DNA of 64,000 nt from Distichodus sexfasciatus (GCA_032718565.1 JAVGVS010000236.1:248001-312000), one strand, 5' to 3'. Shown: positions 25,101 through 38,142, counted from the first letter of the stretch. The notes: generated by a model from the sequence alone, not told the origin. Numbers and translations are program-made.

Positions 25101-25548
25101 TCAGCCAGGTATCTCATTTTTCCTTACACACCACAATAAAATATTCTGTTTCACTACTGGTACAATATACCATGACGATATGCATCTATTACTATTTGTG
25201 GGGGGAAAAAAGAGCTAGTTGATTTAAAACCTTTTAGATCTCACTGTGGAGACCATGCCATGCTCATTTTATGTATATATTGATACAATCATTAGCTTTA
25301 GAGCCAAAATGTGTTCATTTTTTAAGTTTTTATTTGGATGAAAACACTTGCCATGTGGTCGCATTTACTTAACATCTGGGCTTTCAAATCATCTGGATGA
25401 CTTCCAGTACAATTACTCACTGACCGTCTGCACTATTTAATTAAACTTTGCCAAGAGTCACTGACCTTGAACATTAATTTAAGTAGAAGAAATATGCAGT
25501 ATTTATAGGTGCCAGAGGTGCTACTGTAAATATGCTATGATTAACTGG

Positions 25549-25907
25549 CAGTGTTGGGGAGTAACGGAATACTCGTACCAACGTTAGGTATTCAGATTAT
25601 GGGTAACTGTATTCCGTTACAGTTTAAATAGATGGTAATCGGAATACAGTTACCTTGTTCAAAATAATAGATTACACGACAGTATTTTTCTGTTTCACAT
25701 GTTTATCCTCTCTCTAAAAAATTTAGGGAAATTCCATTCATTACCGGAATCCCTTCAGAACACGCAACCAAAGATTCTAATGTAAACATCTATTTAACGT
25801 AAGTTGCCATTACTCACATTGAGTAATCTAACGGAACATGTAACAAATTACATCTTAGGGCATGTATTCTGTAGTGGAATACATTTTTAAAGTAACCGTC
25901 CCAACAC
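25549..25907. mobile_element. hAT MITE with perfect 8-bp target duplication
   Basis: A 359-bp element with inverted ends (CAGTGTTGGGGAGTAACGGA and AAAGTAACCGTCCCAACAC), flanked by TTAACTGG at 25541-25548 and 25908-25915. An 8-bp duplication is the hAT hallmark. No coding capacity. Confidence 0.75.
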
Positions 25908-26396
25908 TTAACTGGTTACTAAATTGCTCCTACTCTGAACTGCTCTTCTTTAATGAGTAAAGATCACAAAGACTCCAGGTGTCATAAGATGTACAATTTG
26001 CAAAACAACTCCATAATAAAGGAAAAATAGAAAATAATGCTTATTAAGGAAAATGAAGCCTAAACGGCACGAGTGCCAATCAAAAACTAAAGCCACGAGG
26101 GTCAAAAGGTGAACTCTAAAACTGCTCTAGCGTCCTAAAAATAAACAAAGACCCAGGAACCGCTCACAGACCGCAACACCTGACGATGACAAAGACCGGA
26201 CGCTTCTGGGCGAACTGGCATCCTTATAAGGGGACAAACACAGGTGAAACAGATAATGACAAGTCAAGCTAATCTGGTGTCTAAAGTGAAAATATGGTTT
26301 AGTAATGTGCGGACCGGGAGCGAGGCAGTGCAGGCAGCGGGGACGGGGGAATCCACCAATTCAAATATCATGTTTCAGCATTCAAAAATACTGTAT

Positions 26397-26845
26397 ATTA
26401 GGATTGAAAGTCTTACTACAGTGGGTATGACTCATCAGCACCTGCCAGAGGGGAAACTTTACATTTTATATACACAGTATATATACAATATAATATATAC
26501 TTTATAATATATATGTGTGTATAAACACACTCACACACACACACACACGCATACAACGCATATTACTATCTTGTATTCTTTCTTTCCATAGACTCCCATA
26601 ATGACAAAAGTACATAATTTTACACCTACACCTAACCCTAACCTTAACCTCAGTAACCAAAAGCACATCTTTTACCTCTTTTAGTTTCTCAAATAAAACA
26701 AGCACATTTTCTATAAAGTCATTTTTCCTCATGGGGACCTCTCAAATGATAAATACATGGCCACACACACACACACACACACACATATGTATATATATAT
26801 ACTGTATATACATAAACCCACTGTAGTAAGACTTTCAGTCCTAAT
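26397..26845. mobile_element. MITE-like element with 30-bp inverted ends and nested repeats
   Basis: The arm at 26397-26426 (ATTAGGATTGAAAGTC...) pairs with 26816-26845 with about one mismatch. Inside are CA/TA microsatellites (26527-26548, 26760-26800) and a dispersed repeat (26628-26766) that also occurs at 42674-42870. Confidence 0.5.
26628..26766 (+). repeat. Dispersed repeat ending in a CA microsatellite, short copy
   Basis: Nearly identical to 42674-42870: CCTAACCCTAACCTTAACC, CAAAAGCACATCTTTTACCT, CCTCATGGGGACCTCTCAAA, TAAATACATGGCCACACAC. This copy lacks about 66 bp present in the other. Confidence 0.65.
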
Positions 26846-26849
26846 CAGT

Positions 26850-28540
26850 GAGCTCAGAGAGAACAGTGCTGGCATAATGTCCTCCTGATATACTCTGATA
26901 GATGAACAGGTTGCAGACCATTTGTGCAGAAGTGTATTTTCAACCATTTGTTCAGAAGTGAATTGTCAGCTGACTTTAGTATTACACAGGTCAAGTTGTT
27001 CTTGACATTTTGTCACAAAATTTTATCACTTGACCATTTGTTCTGTGTGGTTTCTATTGCAGTCCACTGGCTTTTTACTAGTCAGCAAGAAGTAGCATTT
27101 GTGTGTAAGTGAAAAGCATTAAAAGTCCTGTGGGACTCAGGGGGCCAAGCCTTTAGGTATAAATCCCCTTAATTTGTTCTCTGCGTCATGCATTATTGAA
27201 CGAGAATAATGTACTGCAGCTTTTTAAAGTGCTTGAGCTGCTCGAAGACATTTCAAAAATTAAGCAGACATGTTTCTTGACTTACACGTGGATTCAAAAG
27301 AACCCTCCTTTTGAATGTGAAGAGGATAAAAATAGAAAAAAAAATTCACAAAATGCTAGGCATGATTTAGAGACAAAAGAAAGGGTTTCATTCATGTGAA
27401 TTCTCCTCTTGCCTGCTAGGATGTAATGTGCAACTCAGGCATGAATGGTTCCACGAGAAAGCTGACAGCCCTGTCCTTTTCTGTCACATCATCTGTTGTT
27501 CATTGTTTCACAGCACAAAGTCCTACTGACATCCAGGCGCTCTCTGGACACCTGAAGGTGAATATCGGCCACAACCAGGAGCGCCTCACCAGCGCGGATG
27601 TGCCTGCAGGTTAGATATGAAGTGTGTCTTGAGCGTGTTAACGCGCTCCATTGGGGAACGGAGGCAGCTAAGCGTCTGATTCGACTGTCCTGCTGTATCA
27701 GTCCTGGCCCAGTGGATTCCAAGTAAGAACTGAAACACAAAGTTGGAGAAAGTTCCAAGTTGCCGTTTCCAAGAAAAGCTTATGGGATGCATAGGTTTTG
27801 ACTTACTGGCTGAAAACTCAGGCTGTTTTGCCATGATATTTTGGCACTAGAAGACATAAACACATCTTTGACTTTGTTGAATTCTTCAATCAGCTTCAAA
27901 CACACATTCAAACATGTTAAGGTCCACTTCTAAAAAGTATGTCTCTACTGCACCACAGATCAGTTGGTTCATGATGGTCAATTGCTGGTTTGATGTTGGC
28001 CAAAGTGGCCAGACGTTTAAAAAAAAGCTTTTCTAAAGACAAGAATAAAGTTGCTGGACCAGATACTTTTTAGGTCTTAAAAGCTTCAATAACCTTTTTC
28101 GAACTGTGATTGAAGTGGCACATGGTGCCTCATTCAACAACTGTATTTTTCCCGCCCTCTTGTTGGCGATGAGGTAAGTGCTGCATTGAAACATATGATT
28201 TATTGCTCAGTGCAACACAATGTGACGCCTCTAAAGTGGATGTACTTTCAGTGATCTTTTGTGCAAAGCTGAATGTGGCTCAGAAACTGCTGTCACAGCA
28301 GACGCCATCATTCACCCGACAGAATGGAGCAATGCAGCCAAAATGTACCAGAACTTGACTGATAAACAACCCCAGCATAATAGATGACTGGACCTGAATT
28401 CAATCATAAGCCTAGAAATAGACATTCCATAATTTGCTCACTACGTGGACCATTGACCGGTATATCTCCACATAAGATAGTTAAGTTAAAAAACAAAATT
28501 ATAGAAAATATATCATCTGGCTATTAAAGAGCTGGTTGTT
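26850..28540. other. Intergenic, no recognised gene
   Basis: Unique sequence between the repeats and the maneal 3' end. A GC-richer block at 27430-27740 has short frames without recognisable motifs. It could be conserved non-coding DNA, but that cannot be judged from one genome. Confidence 0.35.
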
Positions 28541-28546
28541 TAAATC

Positions 28547-28552
28547 TTTATT
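28547..28552 (-). terminator. maneal: Polyadenylation signal of maneal
   Basis: AATAAA on the minus strand about 400 bp beyond the maneal stop codon, the nearest well-placed signal seen. Confidence 0.5.
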
Positions 28553-28944
28553 TATCAAACATCTTAGACACAATAAGCACATGTTGGTTACAAATAAGGA
28601 GAAAACATTGTGGACTTATTATCTCCCACCACCAGAACAAAACAGAATAAGAGTTTGTAATAAACAACCTGGCCACTATCTTGTGTCTAATGTTAGCCCC
28701 ATGTATATCACAGTATTCACTTAAGTGGAACAGACATGTCTAACCAGCAGTCATGGGAACAACACACCAGAAAACCTCGCTCCTCCAACCATGGTGACTG
28801 CAAAAATGAAACATTTGGTTTATAGGAATGTGTTTTTCTTTCTTATGTTCTAAAAGTTCTGGTCTGGGGTAGACATGAGAATGCCGGTCACTGCAAAGTT
28901 GAAATATCAAATGTTCACCTTCATTCATCCATAATCAGCTTAAG

Positions 28945-31900
28945 TCACATAAGCCATTGCTCTTTCTCCTTACTAAACTGCTCCGCCCACTTCCTGGTGA
29001 GTTCTAGGTAGAGGTCCGGCTGATGGGGTTTGTAGTCCAAATACAGCCGAGTCTGGGTTTTCTTGGGCACAGCCCTCTCGATCTGTGTGCCTTCGTGCCA
29101 CTCGTTAAACGAGGTTATTGTGATTATATCCGGTCGTACGGACAGTGCCGCCTGTAAGGAGGTCTCGTAGTACCTCCCATTCACTCGGTTACGTGTGTTG
29201 TGGTTGTTCCACGGCCGCACGGCAGTGTCCACGTAGCCTGGCCCAGCGCTGGGCACAAATAGCAGGTTGTTCCGGTCACAGAAAGCCTTGATGGCTTTCC
29301 AGTTCTGATGAGAGGACCCGAAAGAAAAACCGTTGGACGCAAAATAGGTGTACATGCCATCGAACCCGCTGGCCAGGATGTCGTGCTTGTGGCGCTCCTC
29401 CACGATGAGGGCGATGAATACTCCGTCATAAGGGGTTCCTCGCAGGCTGTGGGAGCCACGGGAGGTGAGCAACTCTGCCCATGTTTCTGGTGGAGTCAGG
29501 TAGGAGTCGTAGACGTAGAACAAGGGGAGGACTTTCCCTGTGCTGGACCTGAATCTGTAGAATGCTCCATGCTGTCCATACCTGTTGCAAGAGAAATCTT
29601 AATTAAAGCAGCAGTAAAACAAAGCAGTCATATTTAATTAGGAACACAAGGCCTATAATAAGACATTTTCCTAACTGGAAATATAATGCATACTTGCATA
29701 CTTTCCTTGATATGTTTGAGTTGATCACTCATTCATTCTTTCATTATCTAAAACTCTTAATCCCAATCGGGGTCCTACCCCAGAACTATGGGGCGCGGAA
29801 TGGGGACCAACCCTGGGAAGGTGCCGCAGGGCACACACATACTTACATCCGCACCTAAGAGTCACTAACTAACCTAAAGTGCTCACTTTTGGACTATGGA
29901 AGGAAACTGAAGCACCCGGATGTGGATCAACACTTTCCTAACCACTACAACAGCTTCATAATAAGCTGACGTTACACAGTTAACAAGGGACTCAATGTGA
30001 AGATCTGAATGTGGTCACATTTCCTAAAAGTAGTTTGTTGTACTGTAATATAAGTGTAACTTTGTCACAGCTTTCTCTAGACTTTCCCCTCAGCTGGCCA
30101 CCAGAGGTTATGAAGGTCAAGTCCTTTGGCTGTCCTGTCTGGTCTTTTGTCTGCCTTGGCTTGTCATTCATTCCATTTCTTCTGCCCTCATTGTCATCTC
30201 TGCTATGTACTGTACAAGTATACAGAGAGACGAGACAACGTGGCTCCAGTTTTAACAGTACAAAGAAAAAATAAGGCATTTCGAATAAGCAATATATAGA
30301 TAGAATATAAAATATAGACTTTAAACTAGAAGTAGAAAAGGAGACAATTAAGTTACATGCGATATTCAGCCTTCAGTGATGGTCCTGGAGTTGTCTTTTT
30401 GCAATGAATGTGCATAAGATCTGCAACAGTTTCAATATGAAAAATTCTAAACAATCTACTAAATAAAGCAGTATCTTTTATCTTTTATAAAGTCTGAGCT
30501 AACACATGAAGCATGATCTTTTGTAATGTCTGACATCTAAAGCTAACAAATAATGTCTGATCTTTTGTAAAATCTAGAATAACTGTATGGTGAGTTTACT
30601 AATATGTGCAAATACCATAATAGCAGTGAAGCAAAGAAACTGCAGTCTATGTACAATAATTTCAATAATCTGTGCAAATATTGTACCATCAGTCAAGTGG
30701 GAAATAACAATCAGTGATATGCACAAGCAGTGTTCAATAGTTGTGCAAATATTGTAGCAGCAGTCAAGAAAAGAGCAACTACAATTACAATCATGACAAA
30801 CAATCTTTTGTGCATTAAATGTAAAGCATTAAATGCTGTGATTAGTGATCATATGTGCTATGATTAATGAATACCATCCTGTGTCTGTGATGAGATTCCT
30901 TTAAAGACAGTGGGTGTGATGGCGTGTGCACAGAGAGTTGTGTGGAAGCTGAATCTAAAATCTGACACTTCACTATTCCATATCCACCAAATCTTTGCAA
31001 AACTTCTCTTGGCAGGTTTGATGCCTAGCTTAAGAGAACGCTTCAAGGTTGAAAGATGTAATTTGCTCATCTGACGTCTCTACCACTCTTCTTTGCATTG
31101 CAATTTTTCTCAGAGAGATAGAAATCACCATACTGTTGATTTTGCCTGGGAAAACTGCTACTGACCTGGGCCTATCTTCCCACCTCACGTTCTATCATTT
31201 TCACTGAGCAGGATTCCAACCACAAGTATAGGTCCAGAGTCTACCTTTCAAAACTATGAATGATTTATCAAAGAAAGCGTCCTATTTTTAAAACACCTGT
31301 TTCTTCTCTCAGCCTCTAGCTGGCTGAAATTTCACCCACATCTTCTGAGTTCAAAGACAGACAGACATTGATATGGAGAGGAACATCTTGCCCTTGAGCG
31401 CCAAGTTAGATATGTGGCACTCTCCGAACTTCCCAGGTGTAAGAGTTGTAGAAAAGATGAACGTTGTGTTGAAAAGTTCTGACCTACTTGTCAATGATGT
31501 ATTTGATGTTGTCGTGCACACTGAGGTCCGTCCGGCCTCTGTAGGGCTGGATGTGAAATGCCACCTGGAAAGACAGCACAGGTTGATCGGGATTCCCACA
31601 CTGCCAAACACTTCAAGCAACACAAAACGCAAGACTCAAGCAAGATCAGGTCAGGTTACGAAGAACAAAAAACACACATCAAGTCCTCACCACAGTGGTA
31701 GATCTCAGTAGTAGAGCTAAATGGCAGGCAAAATCCAGCTTAAGCTAGTTGCATGTGACAAGGGTGTTAATGAACTAAAGCAAAGTAGTGAAAAGTGGTC
31801 CCAAGTAAAACAGGTCCTGAAGAACTAGCTCAAGCTGACTAGTGGAAAATAACTTTCTACTTGTTGATTGGCTACATTTAGTACATACAAATGCTCAATA

Positions 31901-34900
31901 AGCAAAAAACAAGTTAATACATACATCAAACAGCCTATCCTCACAAACCAAACTCACTAACCAACAGGAAATATTCTGACTCTTCCTGTTTTGTCAAATA
32001 AACAATAGAACCCTTCTTAAAAAGTAAAAGTCCTCACATACAAAATTGTCCTCACAAAGCTACAGTACTGTGCAAAAGTTTTAGGCAGGTGTGAAAAAAT
32101 GCTGTAAACAAAGAATGCTTTCAAAAATGGAAGTGTTAATCATTTATTTTCATCAATCAACAAAATGCAGTGAATGAACAAAAGAAAAATCTAAATCAAA
32201 TCAATATTTGGTGTGACCACCCTTTGCCTTCAAAACAGCATCAATTCTTCTAGGTACACTTGCACACAGTTTTTGAAGGAACTCGGCTGGTAGGTTGTTC
32301 CAAACATCTTGGAGAACTAACCACAGATCTATAATCCTGTAATCCTACAAAATAATATAATGACTATAATCCTACAAAATCCCTGACTTTGTGCAAGTGT
32401 ACCTATAAGAATTGATGCTGGTTTGAAGGCAAAAGGTAGTAACACCAAATATTGATTTGATTTAGATTTTTCTTTTGTTCTCTCACTTTGCATTTTGTAA
32501 ATTGATAAAAGTAAACAATCATTATTTATGTTTCTGAAAGCATTCTTTGTTTACAGCATTTTTTCACACCTGCCTAAAACTTTTGCACAGTACTGTACAT
32601 CTGATAAACCAATGGTACCCGCATTACAGATAAGTTTGCCTCTGTTTTTGCAAAAAATGTGCAATCAAAATTGAAGCTTTTATTTTTGCTAGCACTTTTG
32701 GTAACTAAAGCGTTAAAGTATTACATCACCTCAAAGTCAAAGTAAACTTTATTGTCATCTCTGCTATATACAGATATACAGAGAGATGACACGATGTGGC
32801 TCCAGCTTACACAGTACAAAAAAAGGCACATAGAGTGAGCTAATATTAAAAACAAGGCACATAAAGTAAGCAAAAATATATACACAGACTATAAAAATAT
32901 AGAAACCCTAAACTCTAAGCCTTGCATCACCTTGTAACATTTCTTGATCTCCTGATTAAATTTCATAGACGGCAGTGTGAATTATGACCCTCATTTGATC
33001 ACAGTCTGGATACAATATCAAATAACTCTGAGCAGTTGTCCCTTGTGGTTTGTGGTTTTCTGAGGAGACTCGAATATCTCGGATGCTGCTGTCTTTCTAG
33101 CACAGTGCTTATTTAGGGAGGTTGGTCGATAATCGATCCTGTCATATAGAGTCTCCCATAGAGAACAGGCCACAAGAGAACTGTCAGTGGCAGCTAGGAA
33201 CATAGTCTAAAAATAGCACTCTATTAAAACAGTCCTTGTTCTCAGTGGTGGGTCAGGGAAAAAATACAGGCCAGAAGAAAAATGTTCTTTTTCAGTGATA
33301 AACACTTTTTTTCCACAGAAAGCAAAGCTCACCAGAAATAATGTCTCTTATGCTTTATATCAGAGAACTATCAAAGCATCAAACATTGAGACAAGATAAC
33401 GCAAAGAGCAATACTGGCACGTAAGACTTAAATATAATGACAGCTAATGTGATCTCTTTTGGAAATCAGTGAAGCCTTGGGTTCTCTCTCTTTGTACATT
33501 TTTAATTTTCTGCATTCAGCCAACTTTCTTATCCAGAGAAATTTACATTTCCTAATTATAAGGACAGTCTCCATGGAGCAACTTGGTGTTAAAGACTTTG
33601 CTCAGGGGCTCAGTGGTGGTAGTTCTGGAGGCTTGTTAGAGCCAGACTCAAAACTGTAACACCATGTTTCATATCTGAGTGTCCTGCCACTGGACACCCA
33701 CCACCCAAATAGCTCCCAGGATTACAGAGCATTAATAACACTGCATTCCTCTAGTTTTCTTGTCCTCTCTGTGACCCTGCCACTATTACACATTATTATC
33801 CTCTCTCCTCGTATCTTACGATGAGGTGAGATAAGATGAGAGTCTATTGGTAACACAAGCAGCAGCGAAACATGGAGCTGCTGGAATGTGGAGCTGCTGA
33901 AGAGTCTAAAATAGTAACACCCACCGCTTTTCCACTCTGCAAGGTCTCCACAAACTGTTGCCATGGTAAACCGTTGCATGGCATGCGCCATGCTCGCTGA
34001 CTATCACCGCTGGCTTGGAAATGCCAAGGCCAAGGGGGATGAAATATGGTTCAATCTGGCTCGCCTTCTGCGCAACAAATCAGTCCAGGTTGCCTTGTCT
34101 CTGGCCCACCAGTACTTGGGACATTTCTCGCTCATTTCTTGTGATCGACAGGCTCTGGCTAAAACCCTTCTTTCTGTGTGTCATTGCAACTATTTTTTTG
34201 TTCTCACTCCATTTCTCTTTCTGTGGGTGGTAGGGTTGAAAGCTCATTTTATGATACGTGACAGCAGAACTCACTCCTCAGCACAGCGCTTTTGCTCTGA
34301 CACATATTTGCAGAATTAGAGGTGTCAACTCCCTCTTCAAGTCTCTTGAGTCATTTGGCCACTTGGCGAGAGAGAAAGAGACATTCTCTCTTTCAATACT
34401 CGGCACCTTTAACACGCATTGAGAAAGAAGAGCTGGCAAAACTACTATTCCCAAAATAAACAGTTGGACAGTCAGAAGTGGTGCAGACAAATTGCTTTTA
34501 ATCTCTGCCAACAAGCACGGAATGCTGAGCAAATGATTCATCTTCCTCTTTCTTGCTGTAATTTCGCTAAGACAGCCGACTTCTGGGTAAGGATGCCTTG
34601 AAACTATTTCAGAGCGAATGGATACAGGTAAGGAATCTCTCCAGATAACACAGTCCCTCGGAATACCACAAAAGTGGAGCCCTTTGAAAAGGGTCCTTAC
34701 AGACACTGCTTTTAGTGAGATGAAACTTACTGGAGTGATTTTATACACACAGACATCTACTGATCTGAGAGAGCGATAATCACTGATCGTAAATAGTCAT
34801 GCTCTCCTCGCCTGCTCCTCTGTGCATTTGTCTGGCACACAGGATGGGCACGGCCTTAAGGCTTGGCAAGAGATGTGGAGGCAGTTGTATAAGCATGGGA

Positions 34901-37269
34901 CTCTGTACTCATTATCATCCTCTCATTCATCCTCTCAGCTATTCTCTGACCCTTCATTTACCTTTACAGGCAGGAGATAAATGGAAAAGTGGTGAAATAA
35001 GGTATTGCAGTTGTTGGCACATTTTGTGCCCCTCTCTGAAAAGCCCAAGATGCACTTGACCTGAATTTTTGATAAATCTGAAGCTGTCATGTAGCTCTTT
35101 GTCTCTAGTGGCAGGGATCCAAAAGGTCCATAGTAGTTGCAAAAAAATAAGCATTGGTTAACCATTAGACTTTGGCACAGTGTGTGGTCTGTGAATGTTT
35201 TGCACTTTCTTTTTTGCCACTAAATGCAATCATCCCCAAAGCTTGTTGAAGCACTCTTTGGCAACTTAAAACTCCTCCAGAATGCTTCTAAATTCCCCAT
35301 TGAGAGTAAGGAAGAGAATGCACATTCACGGCAGCTCTTGCCCTGAATAATGCAAAAGCTTGATGAGGGGAATAAATGAGTACGCTGGAGGCTCTTAAAG
35401 AGGCTCCCTGCTCAAAGATGCTAACAATAAGTGAAAGATAAAGGAGGCTTTTAACACAGAATTTGCAAGAGGGTAGTTCCCCTTTAAGGCTTGTGCAGAC
35501 ACAGTCCAGCCCTGGGGCACAGCAGTGGACAAGCTTGATTAGGTTTGGGCACAATTCTTGGAAATAGAGTGGTGTTTTTCTGCTCTAGTTTTGTTGTGAT
35601 GAATCAGATGTCTTTGGAAACAAACACAGATTTAGAAAATGCTATATTGAGAGTTTACTAATGCCACTTTACCAACTAAACATTTCAGCACTTTCATTAG
35701 CTTTCAGGCATAATTTGCCACATTAGCAGTCAGGACTAGTGTCCCTCTATTCCCTGTTTCTAAGTCCTATTTCCAAGTCTTTGATGACTGAATAAAAGAG
35801 AAAAAATTTGAATAGCTCTCACCAGTTACCTTGATACGGTGCCTATGGGCAGCATCCATAACCGCAGGCACCAGGTCCTCTGTTGGCTCTCCGTGCTCGT
35901 CTGCCACACCAGGCGGGTACCAGGACAGAACCACCACACCTAGCATCCCAAATTAGTACATATTTTTAGAGTTAAAAACGTTTCCCATGATTTATTTGGG
36001 CCCAATTGTACTCAATGCTGTTGGGGTCCTTTAACCTTTTAAATAACATTTATAACACAGAACAATCTGTTATTACAGAGAAAACTGCTTTTCATTAATA
36101 ATCCAGATAATTACTGTTAGTAAAGGGTCTGGCAATTCATGTTGTCCATTTATGAATTAGGTTTTTCAGCACCATTACAGAACTGTAAGATGTTTATTGT
36201 TGGTAACTCATGTAAAGCAAAAACCTGCATAACATGACACAAGATGTAAGCAGTTTAACATTGTTAATTAAACATGATTATTCTGATGTGTTTATAGATT
36301 TAAACTATTATAAACTGTTTGATTTTTGTCTGGTAAAATTGAGATTCCAATTTATGTTTATTATGCACTATTATCATGTTGGAGATGGACTGTATTAATT
36401 GTCAGACATAGAGTAAAACATCATCCAAGCACATTTACAAACCTACTGCAGGTTTTTGAGGTCCTACTGTTATTATTTTGAGTAAAAAATAATTTTCTGA
36501 TGTGATCCTAGTATATAACAAGTGAAGTTAGTAAACAACCTCCCTTCTTTCCCTCTGTCATTGTAGTAAATGTCTCTGACTACTCTGTACAGTCATTTAT
36601 AAGCAGCAAATGCTATTACCTATATATATATACCTCTTGTTACTTATTATTTAAAGACCTTGCTAATCGTTACAAAATCTTGTGGTTTATACATATATGC
36701 CGAATTTCCAACATAAAACAGGACAATCTCTCTGCACTTATTCATGCAAACACAGGTCAACCTGCCGCAGCAGCCTCGATCTGCGCCATGTGTGACTCCA
36801 AAACGTTCGGGTCTCTGGAGCTGTAGGGTCCGAGCTCGGGGTAGAAGCTGGAGGCGATGTCTTCAGGGGGACTGTGCCTTCCTTTAGGATGACTGGCAGC
36901 TATTTTGGGGTCCCAGTGAGGCACTAGTACGTGGTCCCAGTGTATGTAAGCCCTGTCCATTAGAGGAGCGCCATACCACAAATAATAGAATATGTGAATG
37001 TCGTAGAAGATACTGTGCTCGTGTCCGGAGTTGGAGAAGACGATCTTGGTGTCGCTCGCACCCCGAACCTGGCCGGCTGAAGCGTGCACGTCGTTTGTCG
37101 CCGGTCGTCGCTCCGATCTCTCGCCAACGAAAGGCATGAGCTCCATCCCGGGAGCCAGGTCCGAGAAGCCGTCGGTGGGCTTGAGGGTCCTTAAGCCCAT
37201 CATGGTTCCGAAGATGAACAAAGTGAATAGGAAAAGTGCCACACACGCTTTCTTCCGCAACCTGGTCAT
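28945..37269 (-). CDS. maneal: Glycoprotein endo-alpha-1,2-mannosidase-like protein (GH99 family), complete, 4 coding exons
   Basis: Golgi type II membrane protein of glycoside hydrolase family 99. MANEA cleaves glucosylated mannose from N-glycans, and MANEAL is its close paralogue. Exons in transcript order: 36762-37269, 35830-35939, 31488-31564, 28945-29581, all with GT-AG junctions, joining in phase to 443 aa plus stop. The start MTRLRKKACVALFLF aligns with mammalian MANEAL; an in-frame ATG 12 codons upstream (37305) would give 455 aa. The membrane anchor spans roughly residues 8-27. Conserved GH99 blocks include HIFYYLWYGAP, HWDHVLVPHWDPKIAAS, SSFYPELGPYSSRDP, VLSWYPPG, FDGMYTYFASNGFSFGSSHQ and RPWNNHNTRNRVNG. 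The catalytic motif NEWHEGTQ places the two conserved acids at E392 and E395. The protein ends KEKEQWLM as in the family. It is convergent with sf3a3. The short lumenal stem and the 443-aa length favour MANEAL over MANEA. Confidence 0.95.
29726..29960. repeat. Decayed copy of the 20876-21230 repeat (maneal intron 3)
   Basis: Shares TCTTTCATTATCT, AATCCCAA, GGGGACCAACCCTGGG, GGGCACACACA and GAAGCACCCGGA with the intact copy, in the same orientation. Confidence 0.6.
30185..30350. repeat. Retroelement tail fragment, copy 1
   Basis: ATTGTCATCTCTGCTAT, ATACAGAGAGACGA and GTGGCTCCAG occur in the same order at 32740-32830, marking two copies of one interspersed repeat within maneal introns. Confidence 0.55.
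32063..32595. mobile_element. Fold-back Tc1-like element with about 205-bp inverted arms
   Basis: Flanked by TA (32061-32062, 32596-32597). Both ends start CAGTACTGTGCAAAAGTT, and the arms at 32063-32266 and 32391-32595 are near-perfect inverted copies. Each arm carries the end of a Tc1 transposase gene: on the minus strand a frame ending RRIDAVLKAKGGHTKY then stop (32201), and on the plus strand RIDAGLKAKGSNTKY then stop (32455). The element is therefore built from two inverted copies of one transposon 3' end rather than a normal Tc1. It lies in maneal intron 2. Confidence 0.75.
32201..32316 (-). pseudogene. Tc1 transposase C-terminal fragment
   Basis: The minus-strand frame reads VLQDVWNNLPAEFLQKL followed by CASVPRRIDAVLKAKGGHTKY and a stop, the C-terminal end of Tc1-type transposases. 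It is partial and part of the fold-back element. Confidence 0.65.
32735..32910. repeat. Retroelement tail fragment, copy 2
   Basis: Starts TCAAAGTCAAAGTAAACTTT, TATTGTCATCTCTGCTATA and continues like 30185-30350. Confidence 0.55.
33500..33720 (-). repeat. SINE-like fragment
   Basis: Contains TTATCCAGAGAAATTTACAT and TCCATGGAGCAACTTGG, similar to the reverse complement of common fish SINE tails. It is partial and diverged, in maneal intron 2. Confidence 0.4.
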
Positions 37270-38139
37270 GGTCGCTGTCTGTGGTGCTGAAAAGACAATC
37301 GCCACTTCACAACCTGTATTATTATTATAATCACAAAAGCTTGCTTCCGTTAGCTCGGGTTACGTGTGTTCATTATCGGTAACATCACGACCCACATGGT
37401 CAACAAAAGCTTTCATAGCTCATGGAATGACGGTGGCTTTAATGTGGTAGCGAGAAACTGTAAAACGAATCCTCCGTATCCACCTTCATCGTTGTGTTTC
37501 AGCGATGAAACAAAACTTCATACCTGTATAATCTTGGCTTCTGTTATGATTAAATATGGGCTAAAACGTTAAAAAGAAGCACGTGAAAACATCTATACCA
37601 CGTTACAACAGACGATTACAACAGTTGAAATGATTGTCGGTATAAACGACCAACTCTTTGGACGTTCTCACCGTGATACGTATTATAGGCTAATTCATCT
37701 TTTATAGCAATACTAGCGCGCGGATGCCATTAGCTCCTCGTGCATTGAGTTCGAGAAGCTAAACGTTATTTCCTTCAAATGCAAGTTTACATCAGATGCC
37801 GTGGCTGCTCTCAGACATACGTGTCAGATATGGTTAATTCCTCCAGCACATTTGATTCCTTGGTTCGGTCCGGTTTGCCCGTAGCCTACTAAAAGCAATC
37901 CACTCCACTCGACTTCCGCTCCTACGCGCTGCGCTATAATCCGAGCTCAAGCCAACGGATCTAATCAGTTAGTCCATATCCGATCCGCTGGCCTGCGACG
38001 TGTAAAACGGATTCGTGCGTTTTTACTTCGCCGTAGCCATCACCAAAGCTCCCTCTAAATCGTCTTCTTGTTTTGTGGAGGAAGAGAGGGAGGAGCTACA
38101 TCCGGCTGCTCACTGTGGGAGGCGCGCGACAGAGAATCA

Positions 38140-38142
<3 letters not shown>
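37270..38142 (-). promoter_or_regulatory. maneal: maneal promoter / 5'UTR region
   Basis: Moderately CpG-rich sequence upstream of the maneal start. No TATA box was recognised. A long CT microsatellite lies at its distal edge (38143-38198). The transcription start was not determined. Confidence 0.4.

Noticed and set aside
26628..26650. CCCTAACCCTAA-like text suggesting telomeric repeats
   Set aside because: Only two or three imperfect units, and the same text belongs to a dispersed repeat at 42674, so it is not an interstitial telomere.
34278..34748. 156-aa minus-strand open frame inside maneal intron 2
   Set aside because: It resembles no known protein, lies in an intron on the coding strand of maneal without matching splice sites, and has no family signature.
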